Source: Bradyrhizobium tropiciagri (lineage in GTDB: Bacteria; Pseudomonadota; Alphaproteobacteria; Rhizobiales; Xanthobacteraceae). From it: 55,523 nt of DNA. Positions within the stretch are counted from its first letter, which is position 1, and the number at the start of each line of letters is the position of its first letter. Location of the stretch: positions 1 through 55,523 of the forward strand of contig NZ_LFLZ01000061.1 of NCBI RefSeq assembly GCF_001189845.1. Reading direction: 5' to 3'. The position numbers were made by a program, and so were the translations under genes. The notes under the pieces are model-generated. The model was given only the letters and a program-made list of their open reading frames with translations. It was not told the DNA's origin and did no database searches. Positions 18,127 through 27,384 of this stretch are shown here, piece by piece.

Positions 18127-18377
18127 CCGATGGGAAGCGCTGAAGACGCGGGTCCAGCGCCGTCAGAACGGCGCACGCCCTCGCGAATGGTTCAACGTTC
18201 GACCGTCGGCTACTGCTCCGATGTCACCAACTACCCAGCGAGCCGAGCATTCCCCAGGAACGGATAGAAAATCCATGTTGTTGAGGCGGAGGAGAAATAT
18301 AAAAGAAATAGTCGACCCGGGGGCCGCCGTCGCTGGCGCCGTCGAGTGGCTGCACGCGACAGCGGCGCGAAGCCCCC
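18127..18377. other. Gap upstream of the kinase gene
   Basis: About 250 bases between the kinase and the 195-residue protein gene, both on the minus strand. An AT-rich piece near 18285-18312 (AGAAATATAAAAGAAATAG) could be a promoter for the kinase operon. I see no gene here. Confidence 0.35.
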
Positions 18378-18965
18378 TCAGCGCTGCTCGAGCAGGGCGG
18401 CATCATCCGATTTCTGCAACATCTCACCGACATAGCTGAGCGCCAACCGCTCTCCCGCAAGCTCCGGCTTCGAGGCGCGGTAGAGACCAAATTCGCCGGT
18501 CTGGCTCGCCCTCGGCGGGGTCAGCTTGGCGATCGCAGCCGAGCTGAAGTATTTCGGCGGGTAGAGATAGAAGTCCATCAGCGGGGTCTGCGAGGCGCCG
18601 GATTGCCGCTTCAAGACAGCAAGCGCCCTCGCGCCCGCCTCCGGATAAAGTGTTGTCCAGCCCGCAAAGCTGCTCGCCAATATCTCAAGCGACAGGATCG
18701 CCGTCGCGATCTCGGCGAAGCCCTGGTTGGACTTCTTGGCGCTTCGGGTGGTCGAAGCCTTGCGCAGCCGCTGCCTGAACTCGTGATGCCGTTCGATGAA
18801 CGGCCCGAGCCGCGCCCGCCACAGCATGTCGGGCAGGCAGGCGTAGCCATGGATGTCGTGATAGCTCTCGATCAGGTTGCGACACTGTGCCGTGAGATCG
18901 GCCGGCAAGAAGTTCAGATCGACGTCGCCGATCTCTTCGCTCGCACAGTTCATCACGTTGGCCAC
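18378..18965 (-). CDS. Hypothetical protein, 195 aa
   Basis: A 195-residue soluble protein, helical in the first half with two Cys near the N-terminus (MNCASEE and AQCRNL) and Trp/Tyr-rich patches (ESYHDIHGYACLPDMLWRARLG). There is no signal peptide or known catalytic motif. I do not recognise the family. The codon usage fits the genome and the competing frames are poor, so it is likely real. It stands alone between the kinase operon and the porin gene. Confidence 0.6.
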   Translation of the reverse strand: MANVMNCASEEIGDVDLNFLPADLTAQCRNLIESYHDIHGYACLPDMLWRARLGPFIERHHEFRQRLRKASTTRSAKKSNQGFAEIATAILSLEILASSFAGWTTLYPEAGARALAVLKRQSGASQTPLMDFYLYPPKYFSSAAIAKLTPPRASQTGEFGLYRASKPELAGERLALSYVGEMLQKSDDAALLEQR

Positions 18966-19393
18966 GACGCGCGGCGCTCCATTACAATCGGGGCGAAGGA
19001 TTCGTCCGATGCAGCGAGCTTAGCCGTTGAACGCGTATATCTTCGATGCGCATTCGGCGCGATCGGCATAGCAATAAAATAGCGCGCGTGCTGACGCTGA
19101 GTACGAAGTCGATCGAGCTATGGCGGAAATGGCACAGGTCGTCGACAATCTCTCGCGCCGCAACGTGTGCTTGTCACAAAACGTCACGACTTTCGCCGAG
19201 TTCTTCAGCAGGCGCTGATGCAAATGATGCTTTTGCAAGCAGCCGACGCAGCCAACAGCGTTTCAGCTATTTTATCTTAATGAAAGTGCGAGGAGACCCG
19301 TATCGCCTTTTTCTCAAGCCCCCACGAAAGATTACACGGACGTTAATCGCGAGAGCGCTCGAAGCGTCGGTAGCAATATCCTGGGGCAAAATC
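18966..19393. other. Leader region of the porin gene
   Basis: This 428-bp stretch has no convincing gene. The frame of the porin is open back to 19046, but those codons lack a signal peptide and look like noise. Composition drops in GC around 19055-19080 and 19260-19285 (TTTTATCTTAATGAAAG), suggesting promoter and long leader for the outer-membrane protein gene. Confidence 0.4.
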
Positions 19394-21027
19394 ATGAAGA
19401 GACTTGTTTTGGCGGGCGTATCGTTGACGGCGCTGAGCCTGTTCAACGCGGCACACGCAGCCGACGCCAATCCACCTTTGTTGAAGGCGCCGTCATCGAC
19501 GTGCGATCCTTACAAGAATTACTCCTGCCTCGACAGCTATCTCGGCAGTGACTTCTTCACGCGGTTCGTCAACTACTACCGGCTCGAGTGGGGCCACGAC
19601 GTCGCGCCGTCGGATCCGAAAGCGCCGCCCGGCCGCCGCGACTATTGGCCGACGACACCGCAAAGCACACCGCCGATGCCGTTCAGCGATTGGCCGTATG
19701 GCGGCACGACGAATATCGGCGACACGCGGCCTGGCTCGGTCGACAGCCCGCTGATGGCGGCGCTCGGCAACACGCCCGCCGGCCAATGGATGAACGACGC
19801 GCACATCCAGGTCTATGGCTGGATCAATGCCGGCGGCAACCTCAGCAACAACACGGTCCGCGGCGGCAATTCGCCGGCCGCCTATGACTACAACCCGAAC
19901 ACGGTCCAGCTCGATCAGGCCGTGGTCTATATCGAGCGCCTGCCCGACACGGTGCAGAAGGATCACGTCGACTGGGGCTTCCGGATCGCGCCGATCTATG
20001 GCGAGAATTATCGCTACACGACGGCCTACGGCCTGTGGAGCAATCAGCTCCTGAACCAGAACAAGAACTACGGCTACGACTTGCCGATGGCCTACGGCGA
20101 GGTGTTCGTGCCGCAGGTGCTGGAAGGCCTGATGTTCCGGTTCGGCCGCTACATCTCGATCCCGGACATAGAGGCGCAGCTCGCCCCCAACAACTACATG
20201 TATACGCATTCGATGACGTATACGTTCGACAACTATACCAACACCGGCCTCAACACCACGCTCGCGGTGACCAAGAACTGGATGGTGCAGCTCGGCGTCA
20301 CCGTCGGTACCGAGGCGATGCCGTGGCATGTCGGTGCGAAGATCCCGAATCTCGCTCCGAACCCGCTGTTTCCGGATTCGACGATGCTGAAGGATCCTGG
20401 CGCCCAGCCCAGCGTCAGTGTTGGTGTTCGTTATACGACCGACAGCGGCAATGACGGCGTCTACGTCGTCGCCAACGGTATCAACAACGGCACCTGGGGC
20501 TACAATAACCTGCAGTGGTACGGCCTGACCTATTACCACAAATTCAACGAGCAGTGGCACATCTCGTTCGAGACCTACAACGAGCATCAGAACAATGTGC
20601 TGAATGCGAACAACCCGGCAGCGCTGGCGGCGTTCCTCGCCGGAGGAACCCCCTTCTCGCCGCAGGTGATGCCGTTCAACTCGCCGTTCCTCGCCCAGTG
20701 CAGCAACGCAGCAGTGTTCTCCTGCACGGCTTCGGTGCAGACCTACCTGACCTACATCAGTTACAAGCCGACGCCGCTCGACAACATCTCCTACCGTCTC
20801 GAATATTTCGACGACCAGCAGGGACAGCGGACCGGCGTCAAGACCCGCTACGTCGAGACCGGCATCGGCTGGCAGCACTGGTTCTCGCCGCAGATCGAGA
20901 TCAGCCTGAGGTCTCCTACTACAGGGCCCTCGATGCGGCGGCATTCAACGGCAATTCGAATCTCGGCATAGCGCCCACCAAGAAGGACGCTCTGATCGGT
21001 TCGGCAGACATCATCATTCACTTCTGA
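19394..21027 (+). pseudogene. OmpL-like beta-barrel porin, frameshifted near its end
   Basis: An outer-membrane barrel of the putative porin-2 (BBP2/OmpL-like) type. It has a signal peptide (MKRLVLAGVSLTALSLFNAAHA), then a long barrel with alternating strands (for example VDWGFRIAPIYGENYRYTTAYG). At about 20914 the frame is lost. The natural end (PEVSYYRALDAAAFNG, then KDALIGSADIIIHF, with a C-terminal Phe needed for barrel insertion) lies two frames on and stops at 21027. Restoring one base gives 544 residues. As written, the product would end at 20971 with 21 wrong residues and no terminal Phe. The start at 19394 begins the signal peptide. It is followed by a second barrel gene. Confidence 0.85.
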
Positions 21028-21091
21028 TCGCAGGTAGCAAAGCGCCGGGCGGGCCGCCCGGTGCTCCCGTCAGAAATTAGAGGATTCCACA

Positions 21092-21834
21092 ATGAAGCAG
21101 GTTCTCTTCATCACCGCGGCGCTCGGAGCGCTGCTGCTCACAGCGCCGGCGAAAAGCGCAGACCTTCCGCTCTACACCAAGGCGCCCGCAATCGCAGCGC
21201 CGGCCTACGACTGGTCCGGCTTCTATCTCGGCGTGTTCGGCGGCGGCGGCTTCGGCAACCACAATCTCAACAACGCGCTCGGATCGGCCGGCTTCGCCAA
21301 CTACACCATCAACTACTCCTCGAGCGGCGGCATCGCCGGCGGCGAGATCGGCTACAACGTGCAGAGCGGCAACATCGTGGTCGGCGTCGAAGCGACGGCT
21401 TCTGGTCCGGCGTCAGGGGCAGCGATGTCGGGCAGTTCAACGCCGGCACCCTGCCGATCGGCTCGGTCGATGCGACCAGTCTGCGCGACGGTTACACGGT
21501 CCGGGCCCGCGGCGGCATCGCGGTCGACCGGTTGCTGCTGTTCTTCACCGGCGGCTGGGCCTATGGCGACTTCCAGCACACCAACACCGATCCGGTGTTC
21601 GGCGTCGACCAGTTCAGCGCTAACAGAAGCGGTCTGACCGCGGGCGGCGGCATCGCCTATGCGCTCACCAACAACCTGATCGGCAAGGTTGAGTACCGCT
21701 ACTACGATTTCGGCCGCTACGAACGCGCCGCCCCGCTCAACGGCCAGCTGCCCTACGCGGTCGATAACACCTACTCGGTCGTGACGCTGGGCCTCGACTA
21801 CAAGTTCGGCGGGCCGGTGGTCGCGAAATACTGA
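21092..21834 (+). pseudogene. RopB/Omp25-like outer-membrane protein, frameshifted
   Basis: The N-terminal part has a signal peptide (MKQVLFITAALGALLLTAPAKS), then the rhizobial Omp25/RopB-like opening (ADLPLYTKAPAIAAPAYDWSGFYLGVFGGGG). At about 21393-21400 the frame shifts by the equivalent of one lost base. The barrel continues as DGFWSGVRGSDVG and ends DNTYSVVTLGLDYKFGGPVVAKY at 21834. The joined product would be 247 residues, the normal size of this small eight-stranded barrel family. As written, translation gives a 181-residue chimera. Together with the porin it forms an outer-membrane pair. Confidence 0.85.
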
Positions 21835-21862
21835 TGCCGCGCGGGACGATGGGGAGGATGCC

Positions 21863-22039
21863 GTGACAATCTCGACATCAAGACAGCTGCTGCTGCGTAT
21901 CGTTGTACTCGCCGGCGTCTGCGCCACGGCTGCCGGCTGTGCCAGCGACGTCGGAGCGCCGGATACGTCCGGCACCTCGCAAATGCGTTACTATGGCGGT
22001 CCGAAATCTCCGATGTGGCGTGCACCCGCGGAGAATTGA
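21863..22039 (+). CDS. Small lipoprotein, 58 aa
   Basis: A GTG-started frame of 59 codons with GGGAGG five to six bases upstream. It encodes a signal peptide (RQLLLRIVVLAGVCATAAG) with a Cys at the lipobox (TAAGC) and a short polar tail that ends WRAPAEN. It is probably lipidated and anchored in an envelope membrane. It lies 28 bases after the RopB-like gene and five bases before the next start, so it is likely co-transcribed with both. It is not recognised beyond being a small lipoprotein. Confidence 0.65.
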   Translation: MTISTSRQLLLRIVVLAGVCATAAGCASDVGAPDTSGTSQMRYYGGPKSPMWRAPAEN

Positions 22040-22043
22040 CCCG

Positions 22044-22691
22044 GTGGCAGGACGTGTCGCGGTCGGTGAGCAGGGTGCGGTGCGTACGATCGCGGTGCTG
22101 CACGCGGAAGGGAGGAACGCGCGCGCGGATGACATGTATCTCGCCATGACGAGGGCCATCGAATCGGCGCAGCACAATTCTGCCATCCGCTGTATCGTCG
22201 TTGCCGGCGGGTTCGATGTCTTCGCGACAGGCGTCGGGACCTCGGGGTATCGTGCTGTCGGTGGCGGGGCGCCGGAAGGGCTTCCGCCACAGAACGTAAT
22301 CGGCCTCCTGAACGCGCTCGCCAACAATGCAAAGCCGATCATCGCCGCCGTCGAGGGAGCGACGGCGGGCATCGGTACGGCCATTGTGTTCTATTGCGAC
22401 CAGGTCATCGCCGCCGCCTCCGCGACGTTTACCTCGCCACTCGACTCTCATGATCTGGTCCCGGACGGCGCGATGAGCTCGCTGATACCCCGACGGCTTG
22501 CTCAGCAGCGTGCCTTTGCGATGCTTGTTCCCGGACGCTCCATGCGCGTGGAGAGAGCCTATGAGTCGGGCTTGATCGACATGATCGTCCCGCCGGGACA
22601 GGCGGCGATCGAAGCGGGCCGGGTCGCCGAGCAGCTCTGCCGACTGCCGGCGGAAGCGGCGTCGGAAGCGACGGCGAGCCGGCCGGGGTAG
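22044..22691 (+). CDS. Enoyl-CoA hydratase/isomerase-like protein
   Basis: A 215-residue protein of the crotonase superfamily. The fold is recognisable from GNARADDMYLAMTRAIESAQ, the segment VVAGGFDVFATG (first oxyanion hole region) and the conserved block AVEGATAGIGTAIVFYCDQVIAAASATFTSPL, plus a C-terminal swap region. It lacks the usual catalytic Glu pair in plain form, so its activity may differ from hydration. The GTG at 22044 has no clear ribosome site but follows the lipoprotein stop by four bases, indicating coupling. Location behind outer-membrane genes is unusual for a fatty-acid enzyme. Confidence 0.7.
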   Translation: MAGRVAVGEQGAVRTIAVLHAEGRNARADDMYLAMTRAIESAQHNSAIRCIVVAGGFDVFATGVGTSGYRAVGGGAPEGLPPQNVIGLLNALANNAKPIIAAVEGATAGIGTAIVFYCDQVIAAASATFTSPLDSHDLVPDGAMSSLIPRRLAQQRAFAMLVPGRSMRVERAYESGLIDMIVPPGQAAIEAGRVAEQLCRLPAEAASEATASRPG

Positions 22692-22933
22692 CGCGAATGC
22701 CAGGAACTGCTCCATTCGCAGCTCGCGCTGCATCGCAATCGGTAGGGCAGCGCCGCGTGCCGCTTTCCTGATCGATGCGGTCGCTTGTCCAAAAAATCAG
22801 CAACTGATGATTATTGTTGCGATTCATAGAAATCGGGATCAGCATTTCGCATCGTCAACAAGACGCCGGGCAGAGGCGTCGATCGGAAACGCCTGTTGCT
22901 GTTCGGACGTGTCTCAGCCTCTTGGAGGGTGCG

Positions 22934-23149
22934 ATGCTGAAGTCCCTTGCGACCCTGATCGGTGCCGTAGCGATTGCCGCCTTGATCGCACCGGCCGCCC
23001 ACGCCGGAGCCTCCGCCAGCGCTCCGACAAAATACGCACAGCATTCACAGCAGGTGACAAGCGTGCGCATGGTCAGGCAGACCAGGCGGATCGAACCGGC
23101 CCTCACTGATTTGTCGGCGCAGGCAAAGACGGCGCCGTTTCACCGCTAG
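22934..23149 (+). CDS. Small exported protein, 71 aa
   Basis: This starts at ATG 22934 with GGAGG five to eight bases upstream. It has a signal peptide (MLKSLATLIGAVAIAALIAPAAHA) and a basic mature part of about 47 residues (VTSVRMVRQTRRIEPALTD). It should be periplasmic. The family is unknown. It ends five bases before the stop of the convergent AraC-type gene. Confidence 0.65.
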   Translation: MLKSLATLIGAVAIAALIAPAAHAGASASAPTKYAQHSQQVTSVRMVRQTRRIEPALTDLSAQAKTAPFHR

Positions 23150-23154
23150 GCCGC

Positions 23155-24234
23155 TCAGCTCAGCCGCTGCAGGGTCGCCTTCGGGCTCTCGCCGAACTTG
23201 GCGCGGTAGGCGCTCGCCATGCGGCTGAGATGGGTAAAGCCGAGGTCGAATGCAATATCGACGATGCGTTCGCCCGGCCGCGCCGTCTTGAGACGAGCGT
23301 TCAGATGGGCGAGGCGGATGTCGAGCAGCATCTCTGAGACGGTAGTCCCGAAGTGACGGCGGAAGCCGAGTTGCAGCGCGCGCACGCCGGTACCCGCGAT
23401 CTCCGCAAGCTCGGCGAGATCCAGCGGCTCGGTCGCGCGCGTTTCCAGATAGGCCCGCACGCGCTTCAGCGCCACCGGCTGGGCCTCGGTGCGGCCGTTG
23501 AACACATCGATCGCCGAACTCAGGCTGTGCCGCTGCCCGCTAAGCAGGACGTTGAGAAACTGTTCGCGCCAATCGGCCGCCGCGACCGCGGACAATGATT
23601 TGCGCGGCCCGACCTGCTCGGCCGTCGTCACGAGCTGCTCGATCCTGGCCGAGAGCGTCTGCCCAAGCGGCCCGCTCAGTTCGACCGCCGGATCGAATTC
23701 GACCGGCCGCACCGCCACGCCACCAAGCGCCGCGGCACGCTGCTCGACCAGCTTGCGGTCGAGCAGCACGATGAGCTGGGCGCAGCCATGGCGCCAGGTC
23801 ATCTCGGTTGGGATCGTCGGCGACAGCAGCGAAGCGCAGTGTCGCGGCCCGGTGGTGAGCTCGCGCGCGGCGGTCCGGATCGAGGCCGAGCCGGACAGCG
23901 GCATCTGCAACAGGAAGAAGCGGTCGAGGCAGCCTGGATTGATCGCGACCGATCCGCCATAGGCGACATAGTTGACGGAGAAGCCGTCGAAGTCTGCGCA
24001 ATTGTGATGCGCGGAGAAATCGCGCTCGGAATGATCGACCGGCGTCAGGTCGTGTGGACAGAAGATGCGGCCGATCGCTTCGGCTGCGTCGTCGACGCGC
24101 GCCGTCGCGACGCGCGCGAAATCCTTCAGCCTTGCCCTCGCAGGATTTGCCGTTGCCGAAACCTCGTTGCCAACAGCAGTCACGCCGGCCGTCCGAGTTG
24201 TTTGAGGTCTAAAATATCGGGCAACGTAATCCAT
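23155..24234 (-). CDS. AraC-family regulator, FeaR/AraC_binding_2 type
   Basis: A 359-residue regulator. The N-terminal ~220 residues form a cupin-like ligand domain of the AraC_binding_2 kind (SERDFSAHHNCADFDGFSVNY, then RFFLLQMPLSGSASI). The C-terminal ~100 residues hold the two helix-turn-helix units, with ELAEIAGTGVRALQLGFRRHFG and the typical IVDIAFDLGFTHLSRMASAYRAKFGESP. It is divergent from the cupin/monooxygenase genes, so it probably controls them. The inducer is unknown but such proteins often sense aromatic compounds. Confidence 0.88.
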   Translation of the reverse strand: MDYVARYFRPQTTRTAGVTAVGNEVSATANPARARLKDFARVATARVDDAAEAIGRIFCPHDLTPVDHSERDFSAHHNCADFDGFSVNYVAYGGSVAINPGCLDRFFLLQMPLSGSASIRTAARELTTGPRHCASLLSPTIPTEMTWRHGCAQLIVLLDRKLVEQRAAALGGVAVRPVEFDPAVELSGPLGQTLSARIEQLVTTAEQVGPRKSLSAVAAADWREQFLNVLLSGQRHSLSSAIDVFNGRTEAQPVALKRVRAYLETRATEPLDLAELAEIAGTGVRALQLGFRRHFGTTVSEMLLDIRLAHLNARLKTARPGERIVDIAFDLGFTHLSRMASAYRAKFGESPKATLQRLS

Positions 24235-24445
24235 TCGCGGGCAAAGGGGAACGCCGTTTCGTCGCGCAATCTGCCCGATCTGAGCGCAGGCGGATGCGGC
24301 GACCTTGGGCAGAATCCGCGGGGCTCAATGCTCCCGCATTGCAGCATGATCGTGCCGGGTGCGGATTCGTTTATCGGCTAGACAGCCTCACCGGCTGGCG
24401 ACAGGCTCCGTGTCCGCAATACACAGCAAAACTGGAGAGGCTGAC
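24235..24445. promoter_or_regulatory. Divergent control region between AraC gene and cupin gene
   Basis: The 211 bases between the two divergent starts should hold both promoters and the AraC-type operator. I could not define direct repeats by eye. No gene is present. Confidence 0.4.
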
Positions 24446-24895
24446 ATGGGCACGCTCGAAAAAGGCATTACCCGCACCGGCACCGGCTACGGCGGCAAGA
24501 CCTGGAATATCCTCGGCCAGGTCTACTATCCGAAGGCGGTCACCGACTCGACCTTCGCGTTCGAGACCAACAGCGATCCCGGCCAGTTCGTGCCGGTGCA
24601 CATCCACCCGACCCAGGACGAGTTCATCCTGGTGCAGGAGGGCGTGCTCGACCTCAAGCTCGACGGCGTCTGGGTGCAGGCCAAGGCCGGCGACCTCGTG
24701 CGCATGCCGCGCGGTATTCCGCACGGCTATTTCAACAAGTCCGACAAGCCGGCGCGGGCGCTGTTCTGGGTGTCGCCGATGCAGAAGCTCGAGGCGCTGT
24801 TCGACAAGCTGCACAATCTGCAGGACCCCGTCGAGGTGGTGCGTATCTCCGCCGAGCACGAGGTGGACTTCCTGCCGCCGGAAGCCAACGACTAG
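24446..24895 (+). CDS. Cupin-domain protein, 149 aa
   Basis: A single-domain cupin. Motif 1 includes PVHIHPTQDEFILVQEGVLDL (metal-ligand His/His/Glu) and motif 2 PRGIPHGYFN (third His), so a mononuclear metal site is likely complete. Good ribosome site (GGAGAGG). Such small cupins serve as dioxygenases, isomerases or binding proteins in catabolic operons; which one cannot be told. It is the first gene downstream of the divergent AraC regulator and is followed by the monooxygenase, so both probably act on one pathway. Confidence 0.85.
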   Translation: MGTLEKGITRTGTGYGGKTWNILGQVYYPKAVTDSTFAFETNSDPGQFVPVHIHPTQDEFILVQEGVLDLKLDGVWVQAKAGDLVRMPRGIPHGYFNKSDKPARALFWVSPMQKLEALFDKLHNLQDPVEVVRISAEHEVDFLPPEAND

Positions 24896-24928
24896 GCCTG
24901 CAGTAAAGAATACGTACGCGAGGCGGCA

Positions 24929-24952
24929 ATCGCCGGAGCATGCTCCGGCGAT
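24929..24952. repeat. 24-base perfect palindrome
   Basis: Centred on GGAGCATGCTCC, flanked by ATCGCC and GGCGAT, this is self-complementary over its whole length. It lies in the 114-bp gap between the cupin and monooxygenase genes. It can form a strong hairpin but has no U-tract. It may be an operator for a dimeric protein or an RNA element. Confidence 0.7.
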
Positions 24953-25009
24953 GACGGGGACGCGTGCGCTGACGAAATTGGATCTGTTCATTCATCGCGG
25001 AGCGGTTTC

Positions 25010-26503
25010 ATGGTCAAGCAGAAGCATGTGTGTGTGATCGGCGCCGGCATTTCCGGGCTCGCCGCGGGCAAGGCCTTTGCCGGTCGCGGTCACAAGGTGA
25101 CCATCATCGAGCGCAGCGGCGATCTCGGCGGGGTCTGGGAGCCGGCGCGCTCCTATCCCGACGTCCAGACCCAGAGCCCGAAGGAGCTCTATCGCTACAC
25201 CGACAAGGCGATGCCGGAAGCTTATCCGGAATGGCCGAAGGGTCCGCAGGTCCATGCCTACTTGCGCGATTATAGCCGCAGCCACGGGCTCGACGGCGCG
25301 ATGCGGTTCAACACCAAGGTCGAGGGCATGAAGCGCCGAGCCGACGGCAAACCAGGCTGGACGCTCGCGCTGCGCTCGACCGACGGTGCCAGCGGTCACG
25401 AGGATTTCGACTTCATCGCGGTCTGCACCGGGCAATTCAACGAGCCGCAGTCGCTGCCGCTTCCCGGCGAGGACGGCTTCAAGGCGCAGGGCGGCCAGAT
25501 CCTGCATTCATCGCAATATGGCGATCCTGATCTTGCCAAGGGGTGCAAGGTGGTCGTGCTCGGCGGCTCCAAATCGGCGACCGATATCGCGGTGAATGCG
25601 GTCAATTCCGGCGCCAGCGAAGTCACCATCGTGTTTCGCGAGGCGGTGTGGCGGATCCCCTATTTCATCGGCGGCCTCGTCAACTTCAAACGCATCCTCT
25701 ACATCCGTGCGCAGGAGCAGATGTTCGCGAGCTGGGGCATCGGGCCGATGGCGCGTCTCGCGCATGCCGTGGCAAAGCCGTTCGTTTGGGCGAACTGGCG
25801 CGGGCTCGAGAGCATGCTGAAGATGCAGCTCAAGCTGAAGCAATGCGGCATGGTGCCGAAGGAACGCATCGAGGACGGTGTCAACTGCTCGGTGCCGATC
25901 GCGACCCCCGGCTTCTACCCGATGGTGGCCGACGGCCGGATCAAGGCGGTGCTCGGGACCTTCGATCGTTATGACGGCAAGACCATCGTGACGAGCGGCG
26001 GCCAGCGCGTCGCGGCCGATGTTGCGGTGCTCGCAATCGGCTACAAGCTCGGGGTGCCGTTCCTGCCTGCGGAGTATCAGAACAAGCTGGTCGAGCCCGA
26101 CGGGCAGTACCGGCTTTACCGGCTGATCGCCAATCCCGATCTGCCGGACATGGGCTTCGTCGGCTTCAATTCGAGCTTCTGCACCGTGCTGTGCGCGGAT
26201 CTCGCCGCGAACTGGCTGGTGCGCTATGCCGACGGGCAGCTCGCGCGGCAGCCGAGCGCGGCCGAGATGCGCGACAACATCGCGATGATGCTGAACTTCA
26301 AGCGGGTCGAGCGTCCGGCGGCCGGCGTCTATGGCGGGTTGTGCGTCGCACCCTATCACTTCAAGCATTTCGACGAGCTGCTCGCGGATATCGGCACCAA
26401 GGCGTCGCGCCGCAACCCGCTCGTCGAAAAGTTCACGCCGCCGGACGCGGACGCCTATGCGCGCTTCCTCGCGACCGCGCCTGTATATACGGCAGCCGCC
26501 TAA
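25010..26503 (+). CDS. Flavin-containing monooxygenase
   Basis: A 497-residue class B-type flavoprotein monooxygenase. The FAD-binding motif is GAGISG at residues 11-16, followed by the ERSGDLGGVW block. The NADPH-binding motif is VVLGGSKSATD near 183. Between them is the FMO fingerprint region (GGQILHSSQYGD), which differs from the Baeyer-Villiger form. The protein should oxygenate a small molecule with NADPH and O2 in the cytoplasm. It ends at 26503, and the convergent hydrolase gene's stop overlaps it by four bases. The shared locus with a cupin, hydrolase and maleylacetate reductase suggests a degradative role. Confidence 0.9.
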   Translation: MVKQKHVCVIGAGISGLAAGKAFAGRGHKVTIIERSGDLGGVWEPARSYPDVQTQSPKELYRYTDKAMPEAYPEWPKGPQVHAYLRDYSRSHGLDGAMRFNTKVEGMKRRADGKPGWTLALRSTDGASGHEDFDFIAVCTGQFNEPQSLPLPGEDGFKAQGGQILHSSQYGDPDLAKGCKVVVLGGSKSATDIAVNAVNSGASEVTIVFREAVWRIPYFIGGLVNFKRILYIRAQEQMFASWGIGPMARLAHAVAKPFVWANWRGLESMLKMQLKLKQCGMVPKERIEDGVNCSVPIATPGFYPMVADGRIKAVLGTFDRYDGKTIVTSGGQRVAADVAVLAIGYKLGVPFLPAEYQNKLVEPDGQYRLYRLIANPDLPDMGFVGFNSSFCTVLCADLAANWLVRYADGQLARQPSAAEMRDNIAMMLNFKRVERPAAGVYGGLCVAPYHFKHFDELLADIGTKASRRNPLVEKFTPPDADAYARFLATAPVYTAAA

Positions 26504-27225
26504 TCGCGGCCGGCGTCGAGGAAGGCTTGCGCGAGGCGCTCCGGATTGGAGAAGCACAGCTCGTGGCTGCCCGGCACCTGGACCAGGCGGAACAGCCCGA
26601 GTTTTTCCGACAGCCGCGGATGCCAGGGCAGGCCGTGCGGCAGCGCGGTGTCCTCGGTGCAGTTGACGTAGGACTTTGCGATCGGCATCTCGGCCGGATT
26701 GGTCCGCAGCGCGATCTTGTCCTCGAAGGTCTTCAGCGGGTGCGGGTTGAGCTTGTCATAGGCGCGCTGCGCCGTCTCGAGGTCGGCGTCGTTGATGAAG
26801 GCCTCGCGCCAGATCGGGAACGGCAGCACCACCGAGCCGTCGCCGCGCTCGGCATGGATGGCGTCGAACAGGCCGCGATAGTGCGGCGGCACCATGTCGT
26901 TGAGGCACTCGCCATTGTTCGGCACGAACGCGTTCCAGTAGACGAGGCGGCGGATACGATCGGGTGCAGCGTCGGCAACGCCTGTGATGACCATGCCGCC
27001 ATAGCTGTGGCCGACCAGCACGATGTCGTTCAGATTGTGCTCGGCGAGATAGTTCACGATCGACTGGATCGCCTCGGGGAGGCCGGAATCCTTCCGGTCG
27101 CCGGGCCGGTTGCCCTTGATGGTCGGGGTGTGGACGACATGGCCGGCCTTGCGGATGCCAGCCGCAACCGGCTCAAACTCGGCGCCGGTATGCCAGGCGC
27201 CATGGACGAGAACATAGGTCGACAT
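26500..27225 (-). CDS. Alpha/beta hydrolase, methylesterase/hydroxynitrile lyase-like
   Basis: A 241-residue serine hydrolase. It begins STYVLVHGAWHTGAEF with the oxyanion HGAWH block, has the nucleophile in GHSYGG near residue 82, and the catalytic His in GSHELCFSNPERLAQ near 217. The overall form resembles plant-type methylesterases, hydroxynitrile lyases and bacterial EstC-like esterases. I start at ATG 27225 (GGAGAA eight bases upstream) rather than the TTG at 27240. Its stop overlaps that of the convergent monooxygenase. It probably hydrolyses an ester in the same catabolic scheme. Confidence 0.85.
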   Translation of the reverse strand: MSTYVLVHGAWHTGAEFEPVAAGIRKAGHVVHTPTIKGNRPGDRKDSGLPEAIQSIVNYLAEHNLNDIVLVGHSYGGMVITGVADAAPDRIRRLVYWNAFVPNNGECLNDMVPPHYRGLFDAIHAERGDGSVVLPFPIWREAFINDADLETAQRAYDKLNPHPLKTFEDKIALRTNPAEMPIAKSYVNCTEDTALPHGLPWHPRLSEKLGLFRLVQVPGSHELCFSNPERLAQAFLDAGRD

Positions 27226-27384
27226 GGTGTGCTTCTCCAATTGTGCATCTTGATGCTGTTTGGTTAGATCGACGCTCGCTTCCGGTTATGGCGCGACGTT
27301 CGTGCGGTGGTTTGTCGGATATTGCGGTAGCCGGACCGGCCGTGCTTGGCTGAGACTGCACTGAACTAGGCTCGGAGTGAACTG

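Noticed and set aside
19493..20944. 483-codon minus-strand frame opposite the porin gene
   Set aside because: Antisense to a porin with clear signal peptide and barrel; translation is low-complexity Val/Arg/Ala.
22044..22691. Leftward frames at 21798-22845 as an alternative to the crotonase gene
   Set aside because: They are Arg/His-rich and without motif, while the plus frame shows a crotonase core.
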